NCBI GenBank assembly: GCA_039917615.1
Contig: JBDSJD010000048.1
Location: forward strand, 58,788-122,787
Reading direction: 5' to 3'
Length of the DNA stretch: 64,000 nt
Source of the DNA: ZC4RG30 sp039917615
GTDB lineage: Bacteria > Pseudomonadota > Gammaproteobacteria > Steroidobacterales > Steroidobacteraceae
Below, piece by piece: positions 10,101 to 18,223 of the stretch; positions within the stretch are counted from its first letter, which is position 1, and each line of letters begins with the position of its first letter. Made by a program: the position numbers and the translations under genes. The notes beneath the pieces were generated by a model. It was not told the origin of the DNA. It ran no database searches and worked only from the letters and a program-made list of their open reading frames with translations.

Positions 10101-10570
10101 CGCTCGCGGCGAGCACCGAGGTCAATCTGCACATGCCTGCGTTGTTGCCCGCCGACTACGTAGGTGATGTACAGACCAGGCTAGGCCTGTACAAGCGCAT
10201 TGCAGCGGCTGCCGATCCGCAGGCATTGGACGACCTGCAGGCCGAAATCGGCGATCGCTTTGGCGCGCTGCCGGCACCCGCGCAGCAACTGCTGCAGGTT
10301 GCCCGGCTGACGCAGCGTTGCCGTGCCGCCGGCATACGCAGGCTGGATGTAGGCGCGCACTCCAGCTACCTTGTGTTTGAGGAACAGCATCAGGTCGACC
10401 CGGCCGCGATCATCAAGCTGATCCAGCGCGAGCCGCGCGTGTACCGCCTCGAGGGCGCCCTGAAACTGCGCATTGCCTACGGCGCGGAAGGCCCTGAACG
10501 TCATGCGCTGGCCCACGCCATGCTGGCGCAGCTCGCGCCGCTGCGTGCTCCCGACAAGGCGCAGGCGTAG
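7124..10570 (+). CDS. mfd: Transcription-repair coupling factor
   Basis: A 1148-residue Mfd, normal for the family. It removes RNA polymerase stalled at DNA lesions and recruits UvrA. Visible in order: a UvrB-homology N-terminal module; the RNA-polymerase-interacting domain beginning near GAPVVHEQYGVGRYVGLQ; RecG-type translocase motifs with Walker A (GDVGFGKTEVAMRAAF), DEEH box (IVDEEHRFGV) and LTATPIPRTL; the helicase C domain ending with QLRGRVGRS; and a C-terminal TRCF domain (LPADYVGDVQTRLGLYKRI). It is followed 1 bp downstream by csiV. Confidence 0.98.
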   Translation: MTPIPFPPLPDRNAPHQLWPDSHSSARALTVAAAAQTDSRLWVVLADDARSLQQLRRELEFFAGADLPVLQLPDWEVLPYDQFSPLPDLVSERIATLARVPTMQKGILLVGAETLLQRLPPAGFITGRSFQLAVGEPFSMARVSEQLARASYSLVAQVSAAGEFALRGSLFDVFPMGSSQPLRIDLFDDAIDSIRYFDPDTQRSLEKVENLQLLPAREFPLDEDNCREFRRRYRTRFEGDPTRSAIYRGLRQNTAPPGIEFYLPLFFDSTASLLDYLPPQAVFVTDLGLAPSLEQVWQGIVVRHEDRRHDIEHPVLEPGELFFEPAPLLATLASHPRVEFRADAGAPLFTPAPQLALDARADVPLAPLAERLAASPGRTLIAADSPGRRELLQDLLLGAGIAFEAVPNWRAFLDSQARVALTTAPDVGGLSSANPALLLLADGEMFGRHAQQERRRRRSLLDPAAILRDLQDLAAGAPVVHEQYGVGRYVGLQAMQIAEQDSEFLVIEYAGGDRIYVPVASLHLVSRYTGAAADAAPLHKLGTDQWAKARRRASEQVRDVAADLLDLYAQRQARKGSALIADERDYRAFAAAFPFEETADQHDAIASVLKDMASERPMDRVVCGDVGFGKTEVAMRAAFVAVQAGRQVAVLVPTTLLAEQHAANFRDRFADLPVRIESLSRFRSSSSSRDILAALTAGRVDILVATHRLLHADAQFRNLGLVIVDEEHRFGVRDKEKLKTLRAEVHVLTLTATPIPRTLNMALGGLRELSLITTPPAGRVAIRTTVGEWHAPSIREAVMRELRRGGQIYFVHNEIQTIEKIAAELRGIVPEASIRVGHGQMRERELEQLMVDFYHHRFDVLLCTTIIESGIDVPTANTIMINHADRLGLAQLHQLRGRVGRSHHRAFAHLMVPSRKALTHDAKRRLEAIESLEELGAGFLLATQDLEIRGAGEFLGEAQSGELTEVGLTLFLDMLEATVRALKDGKDPALAQPLAASTEVNLHMPALLPADYVGDVQTRLGLYKRIAAAADPQALDDLQAEIGDRFGALPAPAQQLLQVARLTQRCRAAGIRRLDVGAHSSYLVFEEQHQVDPAAIIKLIQREPRVYRLEGALKLRIAYGAEGPERHALAHAMLAQLAPLRAPDKAQA

Positions 10571-10571
10571 A

Positions 10572-11135
10572 ATGCCGCACATGTACAAGCTTTCGAAAGT
10601 CGCCCGGCAAGCGGGAACACTAGTGATGCTGCTGCTCGCGAGCACAGGTGCAGTCCCGCAGCAGAGCGGCACTCGTTACACCGTGGAAATCGTGGTGTTT
10701 CGCACCAGCAGCCAGAGTGGCGCCCTGCCCGGCGGCGCCCCGGGCGCAGCGGGCAGCGAGGATGACGTGGAACCCACCGCCGTCGCAACGCGCAAACTCT
10801 CAGGTGCAGCGAGCCGCTTGCGCAACTCCAGCGGCCTGCGCGTACTTGCTCATACCGCCTGGACGCAGGCGCCCATCAGCTGCGCCAACGCAGATTGCCG
10901 CGCCTTGAGCCGCGGTGTTTCCGCCGCCCGCCTCGACCTTGCGCGTGCGGGCATCTCCGGCAAGATCATCCTGAAACGCGGTCAGAACCTGAACCTGGGT
11001 ATCGATCTGACCGTCGACGATGGCGGTCGCCGCTACCGCATTTCCGAGATGCGTCAGAAAATCAAAACCGACGATGCCCAGTATTTCGACCATCCCGCTA
11101 TCGGGGTGCTCGCCGTAGTTACCTCTGGCGGCTGA
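10572..11135 (+). CDS. csiV: CsiV-family exported protein
   Basis: A 187-residue protein with an N-terminal signal sequence (hydrophobic core TLVMLLLASTGAV). The mature part starts with YTVEIVVFR, the opening of the CsiV family (peptidoglycan-associated, first described as needed for toxin activity and growth with D-amino acids), and ends with a strand-rich YRISEMRQKIKTDDAQYFDHPAIGVL-type tail. It follows mfd with a 1 bp gap, a common arrangement in gammaproteobacteria. Start ATG 10572; ATG 10581 is also possible. Its TGA abuts, with no spacer, the stop codon of the convergent PAS-GGDEF gene. Confidence 0.75.
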   Translation: MPHMYKLSKVARQAGTLVMLLLASTGAVPQQSGTRYTVEIVVFRTSSQSGALPGGAPGAAGSEDDVEPTAVATRKLSGAASRLRNSSGLRVLAHTAWTQAPISCANADCRALSRGVSAARLDLARAGISGKIILKRGQNLNLGIDLTVDDGGRRYRISEMRQKIKTDDAQYFDHPAIGVLAVVTSGG

Positions 11136-12068
11136 TCAATCGGGCGCCTGGTTCAGGTTGCCCCGCATATCCCGTTTGCCTTCCAGCACAGCGTGCTCGG
11201 TGCGCTCGATCAGGCGTGCCGGTGTCTCTTCGTCCCGTCCGGGAATGACGGTGGCAAGACCGGCTGTGACCGTCACGAACCTCTGCAGGGTTGAACGCGG
11301 ATGGTGGATATGCATGTCGGCTACCTTGCGGACAGTGGCAGTGGCGTGGGTCACGATGCCGCCTACTCCCATGCCTTCACGATGCACGGCGAGCACTGCG
11401 ATGCAACCCTCGCTCCACAGGCCGACCACGTCGGAACCGCGGCGAAATACCCCCGCGATAGTGCGCGCAATGCGGCGCACGCAGGCATCGCCCGCCGACC
11501 TGCCATAGATTTCGCTGTAGGCCTTCAACGCATCGATGTTGAACAGTGTCAGGGTCAGGGGTTGTGCCTCGCGGCGCGCAATGCGCCATTCCCGCGCCAG
11601 CAGTTCGTCGAACCAGGCACGGGATGACAAACCCGTGACGCGGTCCTCGCGCAGCAAGGTGGACAAACCCTCGGTACCGCGTTCCATGTTGCGCAGTCGG
11701 CCACTGGCATCGCGAAAGAAAGCCACGTAATGCGTCAGCACGCCATCGCCATTGCGCATCGGCTGCAGGTACAGCTCGTTCCACAACAGCTCGCCGCTCT
11801 TGCGGTAATTGCGCAGCAGCACGCGGCATTCCTCGCCGCGCGCCAGTGCCTCGCGCAGCCGGCGCAGACCTTCCTGCTCCCGGTCGGTTCCCTGCAGCAG
11901 CCGCAGGTTGCTGCCAACCACCTCGGTGGCGGAATAGCCGGTCAAGAGCTCGAAGGCCGCATTGACATAGATGACGGGATGATCCGGCGTGGTGGCGTCG
12001 CAGATCGCGATACCTTCTGGCGCCGAGTCCAGAACCCGCCTGACGAAGGTTGCATCAAGTTGCTGCAT
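11136..12068 (-). CDS. PAS (LOV-like)-GGDEF protein with both signature motifs degenerate
   Basis: A 310-residue cytoplasmic protein. Residues 1-125 form a PAS domain very close to the LOV subfamily: GSNLRLLQG at 52-60 sits where photoreceptor LOV domains have GxNCRFLQ, and SGELLWNELYLQP follows. The photoactive Cys position is Leu55. A short linker leads to a GGDEF-type domain (DRVTGLSSRAWFDELL, then FNIDALKAYSEIYGRSAGDACVRRIA), but the active loop reads SEGCI at 219-223 instead of GGDEF, so diguanylate cyclase activity is unlikely. It is the last gene of the long minus-strand chain, 16 bp after nagZ. A degenerate sensor or c-di-GMP/GTP-binding scaffold is possible. Confidence 0.85.
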   Translation of the reverse strand: MQQLDATFVRRVLDSAPEGIAICDATTPDHPVIYVNAAFELLTGYSATEVVGSNLRLLQGTDREQEGLRRLREALARGEECRVLLRNYRKSGELLWNELYLQPMRNGDGVLTHYVAFFRDASGRLRNMERGTEGLSTLLREDRVTGLSSRAWFDELLAREWRIARREAQPLTLTLFNIDALKAYSEIYGRSAGDACVRRIARTIAGVFRRGSDVVGLWSEGCIAVLAVHREGMGVGGIVTHATATVRKVADMHIHHPRSTLQRFVTVTAGLATVIPGRDEETPARLIERTEHAVLEGKRDMRGNLNQAPD

Positions 12069-12084
12069 GTCGAATGGCCTCCTC

Positions 12085-13125
12085 TCAGGTCAGGGTCAGT
12101 TCCGGCGGCCGTTCACAGCGCGCCAGCCAGTCACGGCACTCGTTGTATTCGCGGGAGGCCAGCAGCGTCGCGCGATCGGGGGCATCCTTGCCACGCATGC
12201 GCAGGATGCGCAGCTGGCTCGCCGGCCCCGGCAGAGTCTTGAGACCATCGATGACCTCGATAACACTGGCCCGGCGGTTGCAGACAGGCAGCACATCGCA
12301 GCCGGCCTCAAGTGCTGCTTCCGCCCGTGACACCACACCACCCATGACACTCGCGCCCTCCATGGTCAGGTCATCGGCAAACACCACGCCGCGAAAATCG
12401 AACTCACCGCGCAGGACCTCTCCTACCCAGCGGCGCGAAAAGCTGGCGGGCACGCTGTCCACTGCAGGAAACAGCACATGCGCCATCATTACCGCAGCTA
12501 ACTCATTGGGAATCAACCGGCGATAGGGCAGCAGATCCGCCGCAAGATCCGCAAGCGTACGCCGGTCCACCGGCAAAGCCAGATGCGAATCCGCCACGAC
12601 GGCGCCATGTCCGGGAAAATGCTTGGCAGTGGCTGCCATGCCGGCCTGCCGCATGCCCTGCACCGCCGCCAGCGCAAGGCGCCCGACATGCTCCGGATTC
12701 GCGTGGTAGGCACGATCACCGATGATCTCGGACACGCCATAGTCCAGATCGACACAGGGCGCGAAAGAAAAATCGATGTGCAGCGCGCGCAGTTCTGCAG
12801 CCATCAGCCAGGCAATCGACCGCGCCATCGCCAGGCCCTGAGCTGGATTCAGGTCAAACTCAAGGCCGATGCGCCGCGCGGGCGGCAGCACGGAAAAGCC
12901 GTTGCGGAATCGCTGTACCCGACCGCCTTCATGGTCCACCGCCACCAACAATGGCGGCGCGCGCAACGCACGTATCTCGTCCACCAGTGCGGCGAGCTGC
13001 TCCGGATTCTCGTAGTTGCGGGTGAACAGGATGACGCTGCCCACCAGCGGATGCCGCAGCACCTCGCGATCTTCCGGCGCCAGCGCATAGCCTGCCACAT
13101 CAACCATCAACGGCCCCAGCGTCAT
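12085..13125 (-). CDS. nagZ: Beta-N-acetylhexosaminidase NagZ
   Basis: A 346-residue glycoside hydrolase family 3 enzyme of cytoplasmic peptidoglycan recycling; it removes N-acetylglucosamine from anhydro-muropeptides. Family signatures are present: VGSVILFTRNYENPEQL, VAVDHEGGRVQRFR, KHFPGHG (the mobile loop with the catalytic His) and FADDLTMEGA (nucleophile Asp). There is no signal peptide, consistent with a cytoplasmic location. It is encoded 6 bp downstream of rlmD in the same chain. Confidence 0.95.
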   Translation of the reverse strand: MTLGPLMVDVAGYALAPEDREVLRHPLVGSVILFTRNYENPEQLAALVDEIRALRAPPLLVAVDHEGGRVQRFRNGFSVLPPARRIGLEFDLNPAQGLAMARSIAWLMAAELRALHIDFSFAPCVDLDYGVSEIIGDRAYHANPEHVGRLALAAVQGMRQAGMAATAKHFPGHGAVVADSHLALPVDRRTLADLAADLLPYRRLIPNELAAVMMAHVLFPAVDSVPASFSRRWVGEVLRGEFDFRGVVFADDLTMEGASVMGGVVSRAEAALEAGCDVLPVCNRRASVIEVIDGLKTLPGPASQLRILRMRGKDAPDRATLLASREYNECRDWLARCERPPELTLT

Positions 13126-13131
13126 CTTCTG

Positions 13132-14469
13132 TCAGCTCCCCGGACCGTCGAGTACTGCGACGGATTCAACATGACTGGTATGCGGAAACATATCGACAAT
13201 ACCCGCCGCCTGCAGCGAAAAACCGTGCGCCGCTACCAGGATCCCGAGGTCGCGCGCCAGGCTGCCCGGATGGCAGGAGACGTACACCAGGCGCCGCGGC
13301 TTCAATGCCGCGAGGGCAGACAGCACATCCATGGCACCGGTGCGCGGCGGGTCGACCAGGATATGCGAGTAACTGCCGCCCTGCGCCAGCGCCAGACAGC
13401 GCTGCACTGCATCCTCACCGGCCAGATTGCCGACGTGGAAAGCGGCATTGGCCAGGCCATTGGCAGCAGCATTCGCCCGGGCGCGGGTGATGAGTCCGGC
13501 ATCCCCCTCGATGCCGACCACCCGCCGCACACGTGTGGCCATGGGCAGGGTGAAATTCCCAAGACCACAGAAAAGGTCCAGCACCTCTGCCTGGTCGTCC
13601 AGTTCCAGCAGTTGCAGCACCCGGTCGATCAAGCGACGGTTCATGTCACCGTTCACCTGGATGAAATCGGCGGGCTCGAACGCCAGCTTCAAGCCATAGG
13701 CCGGCAGTTCATAGCTGAGCGCAGGCGCCGGGTCTTGCAGAGCCTCAAGGTTGTCCGGACGCCCTGACTGCAACAACCAGCGCACATCATGCTCGCTCTC
13801 GAAGTTGCGCAATAGTTGCCGGTCGGCTTCGCTGAGCGTTGACAGCACGCGCATTACCAGCACGGTAGTGCCATCGCCAGCGGCAACCTCTATCTGCGGA
13901 ATCCGGGTCGGAATCGACAACTGCGAAATCAGCTGCGACAGCGCGCCGATCAACGCACCCACCTGCGGCACCAGCACTTCACAGCGCTCGATGTCCGCGA
14001 CGAAGCTGCTCATCTTCTCGCGGAATCCCACCAGCGACCGGCCCTTGGCGTGCACGAAGCGCGCACCGAGTCGCGCCCTGCGCCGATAACCCCAGGGTTC
14101 GCCGGACAGTGGCGGCAGCCAGCTTACAGGCTCGATCTTGCCGATTCGCTTCAGGGTCTCGCGCAGCATTTCATCCTTGATGCGCAGCTGTGATCCGGCG
14201 GCAAGGTGCTGCAGGGAACAGCCGCCACAGGTGCCGAAATGCGCGCAACGCGGCGCCACGCGATCCGCTGCGGGCTCGATCACGCGCAACAACTGGGCCT
14301 CATCGTGACTGCGCTCGGAGCGACGCACCAGGTATTCCACGGTTTCGCCGGGCAACGCGCCGGCCACAAATACGGTCTTGCCCGCGCGCACTACTCCCCA
14401 CCCCTCGTGGTTGAGGGCATCCACATGACCCACCACAGGCTCACTGACTACTGCGCGATGCCGACCCAT
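13132..14469 (-). CDS. rlmD: 23S rRNA (uracil-1939-C5)-methyltransferase
   Basis: A 445-residue RNA m5U methyltransferase of the RlmD/RumA type. An N-terminal TRAM domain (VVGHVDALNHEGWGVVRAGKT) is followed by the [4Fe-4S] cysteines (CAHFGTCGGCSLQHL plus the Cys in DIERCEVL), SAM motif I (VLDLFCGLGNFTLPMA) and the catalytic Cys in YVSCHPGSLARDL. ATG 14469 is chosen because it begins directly before the TRAM domain and gives the normal length; the long open frame upstream is antisense-like Arg-rich sequence inside the exonuclease gene. It overlaps the end of the exonuclease gene by 22 bp. Confidence 0.95.
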   Translation of the reverse strand: MGRHRAVVSEPVVGHVDALNHEGWGVVRAGKTVFVAGALPGETVEYLVRRSERSHDEAQLLRVIEPAADRVAPRCAHFGTCGGCSLQHLAAGSQLRIKDEMLRETLKRIGKIEPVSWLPPLSGEPWGYRRRARLGARFVHAKGRSLVGFREKMSSFVADIERCEVLVPQVGALIGALSQLISQLSIPTRIPQIEVAAGDGTTVLVMRVLSTLSEADRQLLRNFESEHDVRWLLQSGRPDNLEALQDPAPALSYELPAYGLKLAFEPADFIQVNGDMNRRLIDRVLQLLELDDQAEVLDLFCGLGNFTLPMATRVRRVVGIEGDAGLITRARANAAANGLANAAFHVGNLAGEDAVQRCLALAQGGSYSHILVDPPRTGAMDVLSALAALKPRRLVYVSCHPGSLARDLGILVAAHGFSLQAAGIVDMFPHTSHVESVAVLDGPGS

Positions 14470-15227
14470 TGCCCCAGAAACTCCTGATGATGCGCTTCGC
14501 CCGAGCTGCGCAATAGTTCGCGGACGCGGGCACATTCCGCTTCCCATTCCGGCGGCTCCAGATGACCGCGCATGCGCTCGAAGGCCAGGAACACCAGGTA
14601 GGTATTCAGCACATCGGTTTCGCAGTAGTGGCGGATGCCGTCGAGATTGCCTGCCTGCCACGCATTCCACACCTCGGCGCCGGAGAAGCCCATCTTGCCC
14701 GGCAGACCCAGCAGCGCGGCGACATCGGCCAGGCTCGCGCGCCCGCGGGTCTGGAACCCGGCGATAACGTCCATGAGATCCAGGTGCCGCCAGTGGAAAC
14801 GACTCAGATAATTGTTGTAGCGGAACGCGCTGTCCTCTTCGCCGTGCTCCCAGTAGCGCGCTGCGCGCACGCCATGACGCAGGCAACGGTAGTGCAGCAC
14901 CGGCAGGTCGAAGCCGCCACCGTTCCAGGACACGAGGTCTGGTGTGTAGCGCTCGATACCCTCGAAGAACCGCTCCAGCAGTTCGCGCTCGCTGCTCGCC
15001 GCGTCGCCCAGACTCCAGACCGCGAGTTGGTCGCCACGCCGCAGGGCGCAGGCAATCGCCACAACCCGGTGCTGCGCCAGCGGCAGGAAGTCGTTGCCGG
15101 TCTGCTGCCGGCGCTGCGCAAACATCGCCGCCGCCACGTCGGCATCCGGCAAACCGTCAAGGCCCAGCAGGCGACGCCCGAACTCCACATCCGGGATGGT
15201 CTCGATATCGAAGATCAGGTGGTTCAT
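14448..15227 (-). CDS. Predicted 3'-5' exonuclease, PolB exonuclease-like (DEDDy)
   Basis: A 259-residue ribonuclease-H-like exonuclease related to the proofreading domain of family B polymerases. All three exonuclease motifs are visible: FDIETIPD (ExoI), WNGGGFDLPVL (ExoII) and HYCETDVLNTY (ExoIII, with Tyr as in DEDDy enzymes). It is a stand-alone exonuclease without a polymerase domain. Its start overlaps the pdxJ stop codon (ATGA), so it is translationally coupled within the rnc-era-recO-pdxJ chain. The substrate cannot be deduced. Confidence 0.85.
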   Translation of the reverse strand: MNHLIFDIETIPDVEFGRRLLGLDGLPDADVAAAMFAQRRQQTGNDFLPLAQHRVVAIACALRRGDQLAVWSLGDAASSERELLERFFEGIERYTPDLVSWNGGGFDLPVLHYRCLRHGVRAARYWEHGEEDSAFRYNNYLSRFHWRHLDLMDVIAGFQTRGRASLADVAALLGLPGKMGFSGAEVWNAWQAGNLDGIRHYCETDVLNTYLVFLAFERMRGHLEPPEWEAECARVRELLRSSGEAHHQEFLGQWVGIAQ

Positions 15228-15961
15228 TGCCGCGCGGCGAGCATCAGCCCTTTCATTTCCCGCACTGCGTCTGCGAGCCCCGAGAACAGGGCCCGTCCGA
15301 TGATGGCGAAGCCGATATTCAGTTCGACGATCTCGGGGATGGCAGCCACCAGCTGCACATTGTGATAGTCGAGTCCATGACCGGCGTGCACGGTGAGACC
15401 AATTGCCGCGGCCCGTCGCGCCGCGCCGCGCAGGCGTTCCAGCTCATGCGCGCGGGCGGCGCCGACGGCTTCGGCGTACGCGCCGGTATGCAGTTCGACC
15501 ACCTGCGCGCCTGCCGCGCGCGCAGCATCGATCTGCGCCAGCTCCGGATCAATGAACAGGGAAACCCGAATGCCGGCAGTGCGCAGCTGCGTCACTGCGT
15601 CTTGCAGCAGTGGCTGCTGCGAGACCACATCCAGTCCCCCTTCGGTGGTGATTTCGGTGCGCTTCTCCGGCACCAGGCAACAGTCCGCGGGTTTCAGGCG
15701 TTGCGCGATGGCCAGCATCGCAGGCGTAACGGCCATCTCCAGATTCAGGTGCGTCTGCATCAATTCCTGCAATGCAAACGGATCGCGATCGATGATGTGA
15801 CGGCGATCTTCGCGCAGATGCATGGTGATGCTGTCGGCACCAGCCTGCTCGGCCAGCAGCGCCGCGTGTACCGGATCAGGGTGGCGCGCCCGACGCGCCT
15901 GGCGCACGGTGGCAACATGATCGACGTTCACGCCAAGGGCGATGGAATTAACCTGCGACAT
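15224..15961 (-). CDS. pdxJ: Pyridoxine 5'-phosphate synthase
   Basis: A 245-residue PdxJ, the last enzyme of the DXP-dependent vitamin B6 pathway, condensing 1-deoxyxylulose-5-phosphate with 3-amino-2-oxopropyl phosphate. Characteristic motifs are LGVNVDHVATVRQAR at the start, ITMHLREDRRHI, CLVPEKRTEITTEGGLDV, and the C-terminal HAGHGLDYHN and LNIGFAIIGRAL. It directly follows recO with no spacer, as in many gammaproteobacteria. Confidence 0.97.
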   Translation of the reverse strand: MSQVNSIALGVNVDHVATVRQARRARHPDPVHAALLAEQAGADSITMHLREDRRHIIDRDPFALQELMQTHLNLEMAVTPAMLAIAQRLKPADCCLVPEKRTEITTEGGLDVVSQQPLLQDAVTQLRTAGIRVSLFIDPELAQIDAARAAGAQVVELHTGAYAEAVGAARAHELERLRGAARRAAAIGLTVHAGHGLDYHNVQLVAAIPEIVELNIGFAIIGRALFSGLADAVREMKGLMLAARQ

Positions 15962-16576
15962 TCACTCTGCCTGGCGATTGGCTCGACCGAAATCCCGCAG
16001 CGACTGTGCCACAACCCGCGTCCGCAGGCTGCGGCCTTCCAGGCAACTGGCCAGTGCCTGGCGCAACTGCGGCCGGATTCGTTCGACTTCCTCTGGATCG
16101 TCGAAACGCGCATCGCGCAGGTCCGTAATGCCATAGCCCAACACATCCAGCAGCCGCTTCTCAAACAGGCGCAGCGTACGCGCCAGATCGGGCGCGGCAC
16201 GCAGGTCACTAATGGCTGCACGATAGTGGTCATAGAGCTCAGGCTGGGGGTCGTGACGCGCTGTCAGGGACATGACCAGTTCGCTCAGGTACCAGGCGGG
16301 CATCAACCGCTCCTGCGGAATGGGACCGGTTGCAACGGCGCCGGTATCAAATTCCGCGCCCGTCAGTCGCGGCGATTCACCCCGCCCCGCCCAGGACACC
16401 AGCAAGGGCATGAAGGGTTGCAGCACTCCGGCCAGCCTGGCATTGGCGCCACGCACCCCACGCGCAAACACACTGAGCCGGCCATGCTGGCGGGAAAACA
16501 GTTCGAAAATCCTGCCGCTGTCACCCCAGGGCCGCTGGTGCAGCAGGAAAGCCGGCGTGTGCTCTACGCGCTGCAT
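15962..16576 (-). CDS. recO: DNA repair protein RecO
   Basis: A 204-residue RecO, which anneals single-stranded DNA and helps load RecA in the RecFOR pathway. The N-terminal OB-fold begins RVEHTPAFLLHQRPWGDSGRIFELFS and contains LSVFARGVRG; the rest is the helical RecO C-terminal domain. The four-Cys zinc motif of some RecO proteins is absent, as usual in this group. ATG 16576 gives the standard N-terminus; upstream codons overlap era and show no family similarity. Confidence 0.9.
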   Translation of the reverse strand: MQRVEHTPAFLLHQRPWGDSGRIFELFSRQHGRLSVFARGVRGANARLAGVLQPFMPLLVSWAGRGESPRLTGAEFDTGAVATGPIPQERLMPAWYLSELVMSLTARHDPQPELYDHYRAAISDLRAAPDLARTLRLFEKRLLDVLGYGITDLRDARFDDPEEVERIRPQLRQALASCLEGRSLRTRVVAQSLRDFGRANRQAE

Positions 16577-16580
16577 CGTC

Positions 16581-17507
16581 CTATTCCAGGCCAAGCTGCC
16601 GCAGCGCCAACGCGCTGTCGGCCCAATCCTCACGCACCTTCACCCACAGGTTCAGGTGCAGCCTTCGATCCAGCAGCTGGTTGAGTTCGTATCGCGCGGC
16701 GGTGCCCACGCGCTTCAGGCGTTCGCCGCGCGCGCCGATCACGATGGGCTTCTGGCCTGCACGATCCACCCAGATAACCGCGGACACCAGCAGCTGGCCT
16801 TCATCCTCACCCATGGCTTCCACTTCAACCGCAATGCCATAGGGCAACTCCTCGTTGAGCTCCAGCGTCAGCTTCTCGCGGATGATTTCAGCGATGCGAA
16901 ACTGCTGGCTGCGATCGGTAAGCTGCTCGGGCGGGAACAACGGCACGGACACCGGCAGATGCCGCACAATCACCTGCTGCAGACGCAGCATGTCGGCTGC
17001 CTTTAGCGCCGACAACGGCATGATCTCCACGAAGGCATGCCGTTCGGCAAGCGTAGCCATGAATGGCAGCAGACGATCCCGCGGATATATCGTATCGACC
17101 TTGTTCACAACAGCAACCACGGGCCGGCCGGCCTCGACCGCGCGCGACAATGCCAGCGCATCCTCGTCGCCGAAGCGCAGCGCCTCGACCACGAATATGA
17201 CCACATCGGCATCCAGGGCGGCGGCAGCAGCGGTACGGTTCATGGCGCGATTCAACGCCCGACCTTCCAGCCGGTGCAGCCCCGGCGTATCGACGAATGC
17301 AATCTGCGCATCCGGCAGGTTCACAATGCCCAGCACACGGTGGCGCGTGGTCTGCGGCTTGGGCGTGACGATGGATAGCTTCTGACCGGTCAGCGCATTG
17401 AGCAGCGTGGACTTGCCGACATTGGGACGGCCGATCAGGGCTGCGAAACCGCAGCGATGCGCGGTGCCACCGGACGCGTCGGGCAATTCTGGCACGCCCT
17501 CACTCAT
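16581..17507 (-). CDS. era: GTPase Era
   Basis: A 308-residue GTPase that binds the 3' end of 16S rRNA and assists 30S assembly. It has G1 (GRPNVGKSTL), G2 region (KPQTTRHRV), G3 (DTPGLH), G4 (NKVD) and G5 (SALKA), followed by a C-terminal KH domain (PIVIGARGERLKRVG). ATG 17507 overlaps the rnc stop codon as ATGA and is preferred over an in-frame ATG nine bases upstream. Confidence 0.97.
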   Translation of the reverse strand: MSEGVPELPDASGGTAHRCGFAALIGRPNVGKSTLLNALTGQKLSIVTPKPQTTRHRVLGIVNLPDAQIAFVDTPGLHRLEGRALNRAMNRTAAAAALDADVVIFVVEALRFGDEDALALSRAVEAGRPVVAVVNKVDTIYPRDRLLPFMATLAERHAFVEIMPLSALKAADMLRLQQVIVRHLPVSVPLFPPEQLTDRSQQFRIAEIIREKLTLELNEELPYGIAVEVEAMGEDEGQLLVSAVIWVDRAGQKPIVIGARGERLKRVGTAARYELNQLLDRRLHLNLWVKVREDWADSALALRQLGLE

Positions 17508-18223
17508 CGGGCCCACCGCTGCTGTAACGCCTGCAGCACGGTGGCTGCCGACTCCTGCTCGGCCCGACGACGACTGGTGGCCACGCCTGGCGAATCGAGC
17601 TGCACGCCGTCCGCCAACCGCACACGGCAGCGCACGGAAAACACCTGTTCATGCGGCTCGCCTGCGGCATTCTCCAGCAGGTATTCAGGCAGCGCCTCGC
17701 CGCGGCTCTGCAGCAATTCCTGCAGAAGTGTTTTCGAATCTTTCAGCTCTGATTCCGGCTGCAGGTCGTCAAGCCTGCCCGCCAGCAGTTTCAGGATCAG
17801 CGACCGTGCCGGTGGCAGGCCTCCTTCCAGATAGGCGGCTCCAAACAATGCCTCGGTTGCATCGGCCAGTATGGATTCACGCCGGAATCCGCCAGTCTTC
17901 AGTTCACCGGAGCCCAGCTGCAGCATTGGTCCAATGCCTATCTCCGCGCCGATCGCAGCCAGTGGCCCGGCACTCACCAGTCGCGAGCGCAGCCGGCTGA
18001 GGCTGCCTTCGTCTGCAGTCGGGAAGCGTCGGTAAAGCTCTTCGGCAACCACCATGCCCAGCACGGCATCGCCAAGAAACTCCAGTCGCTCATTGTTGCA
18101 TTCCTGGGCACTGCGATGCGTCAGCGCGGCCCGGTAGAGTTCCGGTCGCTGCACTTCCCGGCCCAGCACGCGGCGGAGCCAGGACTGCACCGCCGCGTCG
18201 GCAGTGTCATTCGACAACTGCAC
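17504..18223 (-). CDS. rnc: Ribonuclease III
   Basis: A 239-residue endonuclease cutting double-stranded RNA in rRNA and mRNA processing. The catalytic domain has the signature NERLEFLGDAVLG, and the second acidic cluster in LADATEALFGAAYLEGG. A double-stranded RNA-binding domain follows (DSKTLLQELLQSRGEALPEYLL ... SRRRAEQESAATVLQ). No ATG lies near the conserved start; GTG 18223 (VQLSNDTADAA) fits best, overlapping the DUF4845 gene by 17 bp, with TTG 18217 as an alternative. It is coupled to era. Confidence 0.95.
   Translation of the reverse strand: MQLSNDTADAAVQSWLRRVLGREVQRPELYRAALTHRSAQECNNERLEFLGDAVLGMVVAEELYRRFPTADEGSLSRLRSRLVSAGPLAAIGAEIGIGPMLQLGSGELKTGGFRRESILADATEALFGAAYLEGGLPPARSLILKLLAGRLDDLQPESELKDSKTLLQELLQSRGEALPEYLLENAAGEPHEQVFSVRCRVRLADGVQLDSPGVATSRRRAEQESAATVLQALQQRWAR

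Noticed and set aside
12583..13767. 394-codon plus-strand frame across nagZ and rlmD
   Set aside because: Spans two well-supported genes on the other strand and crosses their junction; no recognisable protein.
14470..14886. N-terminal extension of RlmD upstream of ATG 14469
   Set aside because: Arg/Gly/Pro-rich translation of the exonuclease gene in another frame; the TRAM domain begins right after ATG 14469.
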